Of a DNA stretch of 64,000 nt, positions 10,503-20,667 are shown piece after piece (position 1 is the first letter of the stretch; each line of letters starts with the position of its first letter). A program made the translations under genes and the position numbers. The DNA is taken from NCBI GenBank assembly GCA_024803745.1, contig JANJXV010000013.1:55607001-55671000 (forward strand). Direction: 5' to 3'. This DNA is from Megascapheus bottae (Eukaryota; Chordata; Mammalia; Rodentia; Geomyidae). Below the pieces are notes generated by a model, which was given only the letters and a program-made list of their open reading frames with translations, was not told the DNA's origin and searched no databases.

Positions 10503-12771
10503 ATCGTGAGTAAGCAACACGAACTACGGTGCTGGGTGAACTCGTTCACGACGCTTTCGTGGCACAGTCCTGGGGTGTGCTCTCCTGCAAAGGTCTTCCT
10601 GCTTGAGGATGTCCACTCCTGTGCACTTGGGGTCCCTGGCAAGACTCTCCGTGGGGTCACGAGCACCCCCTTCTGTCCAACTGGCTTAGGGGGAGCGGAG
10701 CCAAAGCAACAGCAGAACAAAACCAGGGCCTCCAAGACCATGTGGGGTTCACGTGCCGCCAGGCTCACAGGGCCCACGTGGTCCGGGCACCGGGCAGAAC
10801 GGAGAGGCCACTGAGCCCACCCGGGCTCCCCTACCCAGCCCTCCTCAGCAGCCCCGCTTCCCCACCCGGGCCTCTGATCCTCCGTGCCTCACTTGCACAC
10901 GTACACACCTGAACAAAGGGACTAGCATGCAAACACACATGCGCGTGCTCTTGTGTGCCCAAATATGCATGCACACATATTTTTTATGTGCTGCTGTCCC
11001 TCGAGCCGTGGTGCTGGCCATACCAACCCTTGCCACAGCCTGGCCACAAGGCCCTCACACTTTCCCCAACCCCCACTCCCATCTCCTACTCTTCCCAGGG
11101 GATTGTAAGTTGGGATCTGGGGTTCTGGGGTTCCAGGACAGGCAGACCAGTGGTGACAAAACAACTCAGCACAGAAAGTGGAGGCCAGAAGCCTCCAAGT
11201 GGGTACTGCTCCCTGTACACCTGGCTCACCTCGAACTCAGGACCAGGTCTAGGCACCTCCTCTTGAGAGGGTCAAGGGTTGAGCTCTAGCTTCATGCCTT
11301 GACCACCTTGTTCACACCATGTACACACCATGCACACTCAGCCCTCCCCCATGTACACTTACAACCCCCACGGTGCACACTCAGGTCTCCCTCCCCCAGC
11401 TCCTGGCTCCTCGCCCTGCACAGCCTGTGGGATCTCAATGGGCTGGATGCCGTGGGAGGGGAGGGGATGAGGTGGCCTCAACCCCGAAACCAGTTCCTCT
11501 ACAGCAGCCCCTCAGCACCCACATGTGGTGAGCCAGGCTGGGGGCCCCAGGCCATGGCGGGCCGCCTGCAGAGCAGCTGGAAGTCGGGTTTTGTGCGGGG
11601 TGGGTGGGGTGTGCAGCCGTGGACCTGTGCCCGGCCTGCGAGCTGGGCTGTTCCCGGGAAGACGGACAAGCTGCGGAGGGTCTGGAGCCGTGGGCAATGA
11701 TTTAAAAGTCTTCTTCAGCGGGAGCTGTTGAAGGGGCTTGAGCTGGGTGTGGCCGCACACACGAACATGCAGACCTCTGCCCGGGGATGCCAGTGCCCTC
11801 TGCTTCTGCTGTGGGCCACAGCCTGGCCAAGCAGCAGGAGGCCGGGACCAAGCCCTCCCAGCTTCCCGGAAGTACAATTAGGCCGAGGAAAAACTGTGTC
11901 ACCCAAGACAACACAACCCACAAGTGGAGAAGCCAAGATCTGACCCAAGATGGGTGGATGCACAGCCTGCCTGTGAGGGGGGGGGGGGGCTTGCGTGGCC
12001 TTGAGGGGCTGGCAGACCAAGCGGCACAGACGGACACAGAGCTGAGGAGGGGAAGGCCCTAAGCTCTCCTCTGCACACTGAATGAGGAGGAAGAAGGTCT
12101 CCAGCAAGGTGTCCCCGGGGCTTCGCCACGGAAGGATGGGCCTGCGGGCTAACACGTGTGGCTGATGACCACAGGCACCAGCGGCCACGAAAGCCCACCA
12201 CGTGCTTCTCCTGTCTTTCTAAGCCTCGTCTGTGGCTGGCATTGGCATTGAATGCCTGCACTTCTTTTAAAATTGACTTTTCTGCGCCCTTTGCAGGGTG
12301 AGGGGATGGAAGAGTCAGGGAAGGGAGAAATGAGACCCGGAGAAAGTAGCTGAACTTTTATTTTACTTTAGAAGTTTCTTCTCTCCCTCCATTCTCATAC
12401 CTATAAGCATCCCAGAAGTCAGCGAAGAAAAGCAAGTCCATTCATCATGAAGTCATTTAAACAATTCTGTTTCTGAGCATAAACTGAAGCGTTTAATTAA
12501 TTCCACATACGGCAGGAAGCGCAAGGCCTTCATTCTCTGCGGAAGAAGGAATCCATGAATGAACACATTGAGTAGGCCAGCCTCGTGCTGGCTGCCCTGC
12601 ACACATTACCTTAATTGCTCTTGGCCAGGGCCTCGATGAGGACTGAGATTTCCCAGAGGCCACTCAGCCTTAGCAGAGGCCCATCTGTCCCGGGGGCACA
12701 TACATGTGTAGTATCCACACGCTATGACCATCAACTTCCTGACTGTAACAAAAGATTCTCCCTCCCCGCTC
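10503..12771. other. Gene-free unique sequence
   Basis: No gene recognised. Open frames near 10.5-12.2 kb overlap on both strands and lack any signature. A nonrepetitive AT-richer block at about 12260-12590 with GTTTAATTAATTCC could be a conserved noncoding element; this cannot be tested here. Confidence 0.5.
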
Positions 12772-12862
12772 CCTCTTGGTTTTTGAGAGAGGGTCTCACT
12801 GTGTAGTAGAGGCTGGTCCCAAACTCACAATCCTGCCTCCAGAGTGCTGGGACTTCAGGATG
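12772..12862 (-). mobile_element. B1-like SINE fragment
   Basis: On the plus strand it reads GAGAGAGGGTCTCACTGTGT ... CTGCCTCCAGAGTGCTGGGA, the reverse of a B1 3' half. Confidence 0.75.
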
Positions 12863-13102
12863 TCCGTGCACATTTGGCTTCTATGAGTGACCCTGTGAAA
12901 GAGTGGCCTGTTAGCATTCCCTTTCATGGCCTGCCCCCAGAAGCCTCTAAGGAGCCTGTTCTGACAGCACCACTGCCTCTGCGTCCAGCCTGGTACCACT
13001 GCCAACCCTGAAAACGGCTTCTCTGCCACCCATTTCCCCACGTGTTAAATGCAGGAAAATGGCAGGCTGGTCAAATACTTTGCAAAAGTGAGCCTGTAGA
13101 AG

Positions 13103-13380
13103 CCAGGCACAGGGGCTCATACAGTGATCCTGGCCATCTGAGAGGCAGCGATTGGGGTTCAGAAGTTCAAGACTAGCCAGGACATAAAAGTTCACAAGAC
13201 TCCATCTCAATCAAGGGCAGGCTGGTCATTCCAGTTACACACAGAAACACGGATAGGAGGATCAAAGTGTAGGCCACCAACTGGAGACCCTATTCCAAAA
13301 TAACCAAAGCAAACCAGAGCTGGATGTGTGGCTCCAGGTGGCATTGTGTGCCTGCCTAGCAAGCTCACAGGCCCTGGGGG
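13103..13380 (+). mobile_element. Diverged SINE copies
   Basis: AAGCCAGGCACAGGGGCTCA, GTTCAAGACTAGCCAGGACA and a later ID-like segment (GTGTGGCTCCAGGTGGCA). Confidence 0.6.
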
Positions 13381-13589
13381 CCCATGGAGCCATTCTGGGA
13401 AAAGCTGTATTCAAGATGCACACTCCCTGTATTCTCAAGAGGAGGCCTGGAGTGGAAGTATGGGTTTTGGGATAGGGGGCAAGGGTCATACCCTAGCCTG
13501 GCTTACTCCCTCCCCTGCCCTCCAAGAGGTCAGACCGCACCCCCTGTGGACAGGGCAGCCACCTACAGCGCGTGGGTACACTGACTGAT

Positions 13590-13750
13590 CCTGTCATCCC
13601 AGCCACTCAGGAGGCTGAGATCTGAGAACTGGGGTTTGAGGCCAAACTGGACAGGAGAGTCCATGAGACTCTTATCTCCAGTGAACTTCTGAGAGAATCT
13701 CAGGGACAGTACCAGACCCCGGCTTCAAGCCCCAGGACCAACAAGCACAA
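13590..13750 (+). mobile_element. Composite SINE
   Basis: GCCACTCAGGAGGCTGAGATC through CTTATCTCCAGTGAACTTC, a shortened tail and CAAGCCCCAGGACCAACAA. Confidence 0.8.
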
Positions 13751-14009
13751 AGGATTGTACAGGTTTGTGAATGTTTTTTCCTACTTTCCAAGCCCTTTCT
13801 GGATTCTCAGCAAACTGGAAGCACTTCCTGAGCGTGGCTGGGCCATGGCCGCTGGCCTCCTGGCCTGGTCCTACGGGACCCCTGTCACACACCTGGGTGT
13901 GGGCGGGGCTCCACCCTTCCCAGCAAGCACGTGTTCGCGAGCGCTCCTGATGGCGGGATGCGCAGCTCCTACCCACATGCCAGAGCCAGGGGTTCGGGAC
14001 TGTTCTGGG

Positions 14010-15690
14010 ACCACATAGTGAACCTTCTGGGTGGTCCGCGTGCGCTCGGGAATTTGGATGCGCGTCGACTCTATACTTTACGGTAACCGGAGCGCGCGCT
14101 GCGACCACGTGGCGGCGGAACCCGCGCCGGGCGGGAATGCGCGGAATGCGCGGCCCCGCGGCGCGCGCTCCCGCCCCCACCCCAGACCCGGCTTCGCCCA
14201 CTCGCCCAGGTCCCGTCCCCGCTGGGCCCGGAAACCCTGTGCCCACGAGTCCGCGAGGTCCACCCGAGCGAGGCCCGCGGGCCCCTGGACGTTGCCAGGA
14301 GCCGGTCTACACGCGCGCCGGCCCCCAGCCCCCTCCCGGGCCCCCGGGGCCCGGGGCTGGGCGCGGAGCGGCAGGTTAGGTCCCGGTCCCGGCAACGTCT
14401 CCCGTCCCCTCCCAGGCCAGCGTTGGGGAGCCAAGTCTCAAACGCACCCAGATACGAAGACCCCCCCTCGGTCCCTCCCAGCCCCCAGGGCCTGGCAGAG
14501 GATGGGGCCGATCCCGGGCTGTTCAGGGAGAGGGCGCGGGATGCGGGTCCGCCCTGCAGACAGGACCTGGAGAGGACGCGGTGGGGACCCCCCCTCCCCC
14601 GCCGGCTGCCACCCTCTCCCGCACCCCGCGAGCGGGGCAGCGGCGCCCCCAGGCTTCCACCACCGCGAGGGGCCGCCGGGCCTCCAGCTCCCCCTCACCT
14701 CACCGCCTGGGGGGGGGTTCGCCTCCCTTTGGGCGCCAGCTCCCCACCCCGTGGTCTGAGGCCACCCGTGGGCCGAGCACGGAAGGCCCGGGAATTCCTA
14801 TCACTGCGGGGGGAGGGGTCACACTGGTGAGAGTACCGAGCCACGATGGGGGACGTGCAGCAATCTGAGTGCACCCCCACCCTCCCCATGGAGATTCCCC
14901 GGGTGTCTCTGAAACCCGGCCGACCCCGAGCCCGAGGAGCCGCGCTTTGCGTCCCCCCCAACTCCGCCGCCCCAGCTCTCTCGGCCGGGGAGGAGCGGGC
15001 GATCCGAATGGGTTATCTGAAATTGATTGATCATGGGCAGAAACGCAGGCCTAGGGGTGTTGGGGTCCCGCGTCCAGTTTTCCCACGCGTGGCGGCTCTG
15101 GGGTGGCCCGGGTTTGGGGGCGCAGGAGCCCGGCGCCGCGTGGCCAGGGCGGAGCTGCCTCAGCACGTGGGCCGCCATGCGCGCCCCGAAAGCATGCGGT
15201 GTGGGAGGAGGGGAGCCCAAACTCCCCCGGAACCCTGGGGCCCGCAGTCGGAAGCGTTTTCCAGGGAGACTTAAGGGCTTAGCCACGGCAAACTTGCCGA
15301 GCTGGAGCCAAGTCCTTTCAAGTCGCCGCCAGGTATGCGGCTGCAGGTGACCCCACCTGGGCGCGCCCTCGCACAGCCGGGGCTCTCTCGGGGAGGGACG
15401 GGCGCGGGAGGCCCACGCCCGGGCAAGGTCGCCGAGGGGCCCCGCGCCCCTCCCCGGATCCCCCACCTGGGCCGCGCGCAGCCGTGCTGCGCTGGAGCGC
15501 GGAGCCCGGCTCTCGGGTTCCTGAATGAACGCGCTCCCCTCCCCCGCGGAATGAAGTTCCCACCGCCAGGGACAGTGGCGAACTCGCGCTCCCAGCCGCG
15601 TCCTTCCAGGCCGGGACCCGGCGCTGGCCTCGCTCGGGCACCGCTGGGGCCCAAGACGCAGAGAAGCGGAAAGATGATTTAAGTCTTAAG
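14010..15690. other. CpG island about 4.0-2.4 kb upstream of CCND1
   Basis: GC- and CpG-dense block with many overlapping open frames on both strands but no recognised protein. Composition alone explains the frames. It may be a distal promoter or enhancer or a noncoding-RNA start; no direct evidence. Confidence 0.6.
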
Positions 15691-15889
15691 TTACTTTGGG
15701 TTTTTTTTATTTTTTTTTCTATTTTTACAACCAAGGTGTTTCCCTTCGGATTGGGTCACGGGCCTTTTGTTCCCAAAAGGTCACCGTCACCAACAAATAA
15801 GGGCAGAGCACTTTAAGTGATCCTGTGTTCACAGTTCCTGCTTCGTGGTGGGTGTTAAGAAGACCGTGCACGGTTAAAATTGGACTAGA

Positions 15890-17140
15890 AAAGCGTTTTA
15901 GAGTTGCGTTTTCTCTTGCGGGGAGGGGGGGGCAAAGCGCTTCTTTGCTTTGCCCTAAGCAATGGCCCTCCAGGACTCTGGGCGGCAGGGCCCCGCGGGC
16001 TGCACGCGGTCCAAGCAGGATTCCCAGGGTGGGGGCGGTGCAACTGGCGCTTCCCGCCGGGCCCCAAATTCCAGCGCCTCCCCCGCGGGTTCCTGGACGG
16101 CTCTGCACGCCCGCCGGCCGGGCTTGCACTTTTGCGCCCGTCCCTGGGCTGGGAGATGAACGAAGTTCCTCGTTGAGATCTGCCCGGTCCGCCTAGTAAC
16201 AGCGCCGCGCCCCCATTGGCTCATGCTAATTCCAGCTTCCCCGTCTTTCCCGCGGGCTCCGGGCGGGGGCCCGGGCCGCCGGGTGGGCGAGCCCCCTTTA
16301 TGCCCCGCCGCCCCGCGTCGGAGCGCGGCGGCCCGCGCCGGGGCGCACGCGGGGCCCGAGCCCCCCGGCCCCCGGGGACCGGGCCGGCGGCGATCGAGCG
16401 CGGCCCCATAAATCATCTGGGCGGCCGCCCGGGCCGGATTTATGAATGAAAAAGCCGCCGGGCCGGCCTCGTGCGCCGGCGGCTGCTGCGAGGCTCCGCG
16501 GGCAGCGCGGGCGTGGGCGCCCGAGAGGGGACACGCGGGGACGCGCCCGGCCCCGGCCACCCACCGCCTGCCGCGCTCCGGGGGGGACTTTGCCCCCAGG
16601 GACCCGCACTACTAGAACCCCAGTTCCCGGCTGGGGGGCGGGAGGAATGCGCCCCGAAAGAAGGGGGCTGTCACATCTGCGGGTGTGCGGCGTGGCGAAT
16701 GGGGGGTCCGCATCCGCTTTTCCCCCCAGGCTTTACAGTTAGGGGACACAGGGGTTTGGTGACACCCAGCAGTTCAGAGGAAAGTAAACGAACAGTTTTC
16801 CTAATTTGGGGACACTTATTTTTTAGGAAAAAAAACTTTAAAAAAGTTATTTGTGGATAAAGTGCTTTTGTTTAAAAAAAATAACAAAGCGGAACCTCAC
16901 ATGCCCTAAACGAGGTCGTGGGGAGCGCGTCCCCCTGGCGGGGACACTGGGGACCCCCTGCCACCGCCGCGGAGAGCGTCTAACACCCCCGGTGTTGGAC
17001 GACCCGCGCGCTCTCGAGGTCCGGCGTGCCGTGTGCCCGTCCGCGCGCGCCCGAGCGCAGCCCCGCGCGGGCTCCGGCGAGGGGCGGCGAGGCCCCGGGG
17101 TCTGCGCCCGGCCGCGGCCACCATGCGCTCCAACTACTGA
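15890..17140. other. Second CpG island, CCND1 upstream region
   Basis: GC-rich upstream DNA with an inverted CCAAT box (ATTGG, 16214-16218), an octamer-like ATGCTAAT (16223-16230) and a 36-bp nested palindrome at 16408-16443. No coding gene recognised. Confidence 0.55.
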
Positions 17141-17819
17141 ATTTCTTCTTTTTTTTTTAATTAACAAGTGAGGGGCGAGACCACCGCTTCTCAGCCCTCC
17201 TTTCAAAGGAGTTTGTGGATGTTGAGTCGCCCGTCGTGGGAGGGGGAGGCGGGGACCCCCCCCTGCGAGTGAGGGGCCGCTCCAGGTAGGACGCACACTC
17301 CCCCAGGAAAAAGAACTGGAGGGAGGAAACACCGGCCACCATCTTGGGTTGTTGCTGGAATTTTGGGGCGTTTATTTTATTTTACTTTCTCAGCGAGCAC
17401 ATGCCAGGCTGAAGCCCCTTCAAGGCTTACAGCCGTCCCCTCCGACGCTGGCACCGACCCCCGTCCCGAGCCAGGACCCGAGCAGCGGGCTCGATCCCGC
17501 GTCCCTGCACGCCAAGTAGTTCCCAAATTTTACACAAGTTCGAGAGAAAGAAAGATGCGGGTGCCGCGCGTCCCCGGGCCTCCCAGCCGGTGGGTGCCCT
17601 CGTGGCGTCCAGGGAAACGCGCCCATTCTCCCGGCAGGCATTTGGGGGCGTCGCTGTACCCCCACATTGCCCCCTCCTCGGTCTCCCCCACCTGCGTGTG
17701 GCCTGCCCGCCTTCCCAGTGGTCTCTCCACGGAGCCACCCCCCCCCAGCCTGGGGGACACACTAGAGGAGGAACTCCCACACACCCCGCACCCCGCACCC
17801 CGCGGGGAGACGAGCCCGC

Positions 17820-18045
17820 CGGGGCGATTTGCATTTCTATGCAACCCGCACTTCGGGGGCCCGGCAGCGGAGGGGCGGGGGCGGGCGCGGCGCCTGCGGG
17901 ATGGCTTTCGGGCTCCGGGTCTGCGGCTCCCCGCGCGCGGCGCCCCGGCCCCCTCCCCCTGCGCCCGCCCCGCCCCTCCCCTCCCCTCCCCCGCGCCGGT
18001 TTTCTGCCCGGCTTTGATCTCTGCTTAACAACAGTAACGTCACTC
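17820..18045 (+). promoter_or_regulatory. CCND1: CCND1 core promoter
   Basis: TATA-less and GC-rich. Visible motifs in order are an octamer ATTTGCAT at 17827-17834, GC boxes and C/T-rich Sp1/KLF-type tracts at about 17874-17888 and 17945-17998, a TCF/LEF site CTTTGATC at 18012-18019, and a CRE TAACGTCA at 18035-18042. The same order is known in the human promoter, where these sites mediate Wnt/beta-catenin and CREB/ATF control. Transcription should begin just after the CRE. Confidence 0.85.
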
Positions 18046-18247
18046 GGACTACAGGGGAGTTTTGTTGAAGTTGCAAAGTCCCAGAGCCTCCAGAGGGCTG
18101 TCGGCGCAGCAGCAGCAGCAGCGAGCAGCCGAGTGCGCGCCTGCGGCCAGGAAACCCGGGCGGCGGCGGCGGCGAGAGCGGAGCGCAGCGCAGACCCAGC
18201 CCGCACGCACAGCCCTCCCGTCCCAAGTGCCCCGGCACACCCCGGCC
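18043..18247 (+). other. CCND1: CCND1 5'UTR (approximate)
   Basis: About 205 nt. The start is inferred from similarity to the human first exon, which begins just after the CRE. It contains a (GCA)n run near 18105-18122, longer than the equivalent human segment as I recall it. There is no upstream ATG in this interval before the coding ATG at 18248. Confidence 0.7.
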
Positions 18248-18445
18248 ATGGACCACCAACTCCTGTGCTGCGAAGTGGAGGCCATCCGCCGCGCGTACCG
18301 GGACACCAACCTCCTCAACGACCGGGTGCTGCGGGCCATGCTGAAGGCGGAGGAGACCTGCGCGCCCTCCGTGTCCTACTTCAAGTGCGTCCAGAAGGAG
18401 ATCGCGCCGTCCATGCGCAAGATCGTGGCCACCTGGATGCTGGAG
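18248..18445 (+). CDS. CCND1: CCND1 coding exon 1
   Basis: 198 nt, 66 codons, ending in phase 0 at donor GAG|GTACGG. It encodes the RB-binding LLCCE motif and the first part of the cyclin box, ending in ATWMLEV. Against the human protein I see E2D, T12A, P18R, A20T and changes at 52-54. Confidence 0.97.
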
Positions 18446-20635
18446 GTACGGGGCCCCGACCGGCCGGCCGGGGACGCCCCTGCGACGGGTGGTCCGAGCC
18501 CACATTCCTTTTGCCCTCCTTCCCCTCCCTCCTTTCCCTCTCCCGACTTTGAACTTGGTCGGGGGCGTTGCTAAAAATCCGTATTCTCCAAAGCAGTCGA
18601 TTCTACAGGTATTTCTGAACGAGAACGGTGGGGGGTGGGGCTCTAGACGTTCCATCTCGGGGTCGGGGGTGGTCTGGGAGGGGTGCCTTCGAGGGGAGAC
18701 CGTGCCGGGGGCCCTCCGGTGGGCGCGGGGGTGCAGGCGGGGGCGCCCTCGTGGCCCCGGCAGTGCCTCCTCTTGGCTGCGGCTGCCCGGAGCGGTCGGC
18801 TCGGGGGGGAGGGGGCGCAGATTTGATTTTTAAATTAATATCCGTAGACACGTATGCAAGGGCTGCTCGTGCCAGTATTATGCGCCATCTTTGCTCTCTT
18901 ATTCCGAAGCAAAAGTGTTTATTAATAATTGGGGCGGGGTGGGGGCGGGGAGCGACCCGTGGGGCGCCGGACCCGCGCTAGGGGCCGCGCGGCCGCCCAC
19001 AGCCCGAGGGAGGGGCGCGAGGACTGTCTTGGGGGGACCCCGCTCGGGATAAGGGGGCCCTTTGTTCAAGCGGCGGGCCCCAGGACTCCTCGCTCGGGCA
19101 ACCCGGCCCAGAGAGCACGCCGGGCTGCAAGGTCGCGTGGCCCCCGGGTCGCCGGGGATTGACCCCCGTCCGCGCGGGTCTCCACGCTGGGGGGTCTCGC
19201 CCGAGGCGAGCCGGGGCCCCAGGCCACATTTTCAGGCCTTCGGCGGGCGGCTCGGAGCCCCGAAAGTATTTTTAAATAATTTTTGAAAGTGCGGCGTGGT
19301 GCCCTTGCGAGAGGGAAACGGCGCCCGCGCCCAGGGGAAGGGGGGGCCCGGAGTTTGAGTTCCTGGGGCTCCCCCCGAGGTCCGTACCGAGTTCCAGACC
19401 CCCTGTGTGAATCAAGGACCCTCCGAAGGTCATTTTCATGGGGTTTTTAGGCGCCTAGTTATTTTTTTAATATTTTTAAATATTTTTTGAAAAGATGACG
19501 TCTGGGGAATGCAGCGCGGCGGCCTGGGACGCCACCTTTGTGTCTCGCGCGCGCGAGCGCGGCGCCCAACCCCCGGCCCCGCGCGGCCGGCCCCGCGGCG
19601 GGGGTCCCCGGGTCCCCGGGGCGCGGGGGTCCCCGCCGGCCCCCGCGCGCCCCGCCCCGCCCGCCGGGACTTTCCCTTTCAGTTTCGGGGCGGGCGCGGG
19701 GCGGGCGCGGGGCTGCGGAAGCGTCTGGCGCCCCGGGGGCCGGGAAGGGGCGCGGGGCCCGGGCCGCGCGGCCGCTCACCGCCCCGCCTCGCCTCTCCCG
19801 CAGGTCTGCGAGGAGCAGAAGTGCGAGGAAGAGGTCTTCCCGCTGGCCATGAACTACCTGGACCGCTTCCTGTCGCTGGAGCCCCTGAAGAAGAGCCGCC
19901 TGCAGCTGCTGGGGGCCACCTGCATGTTCGTGGCCTCCAAGATGAAGGAGACGGTGCCCCTGACGGCCGAGAAGCTGTGCATCTACACCGACAACTCCAT
20001 CCGGCCGGAAGAGCTGCTGGTGACCGCGCGCCCCGCACCCCAGCCCGGCCGCCGCGGGACCCCGGGGCGGGGCGGGCCCGACGGGGGAGGGGGGCGGCTC
20101 GGCCACCACCCGCAGGTCTACCTGCCCCCCGGCAGCGCCGCCGCCACGCTGCCGGGCCCCGGGCGGGGACCCCGGCCCTGCCCCGCACCCCGGCCGCCGA
20201 CGCCCGCCCGCCCAGCCGCGGGCGGCGCGCGCCCCCTCGCGGCGCCCGGCCGGGGCGAGCCCTTTTTGTCCCCGCCGCCCGCCTGTCTGCGTGGTTAGGG
20301 CTTTTCAGACGCACCTCCCGCCCCTTGACCCCGGGTCCCCGTATGGCTCCAGCCCGGGACGCCCCCCAACGCCGTCCATCCAGCCTCTCCCCCCCTAAGA
20401 CCGCCACGCCAAATGCTCGCCCCTCTTCTGACCACGCTCCCTTCCCCCCCCCCCCCCAGCAAATGGAGATGGTCCTGGTGAACAAACTCAAGTGGAACCT
20501 GGCCGCCATGACCCCCCACGACTTCATCGAGCACTTCCTCTCCAAAATGCCGGAGGAAGAGGAGAACAAGCACATCATCCGCAAGCACGCGCAGACCTTC
20601 GTGGCGCTGTGTGCCACAGGTAGGCCTCCGCCCCG

Positions 20636-20667
<32 letters not shown>

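Noticed and set aside
14031..15466. Several 130-240 residue frames in the upstream CpG island
   Set aside because: Pro/Ala/Gly/Arg-rich on both strands, no domain or family resemblance, expected in CpG-dense DNA.
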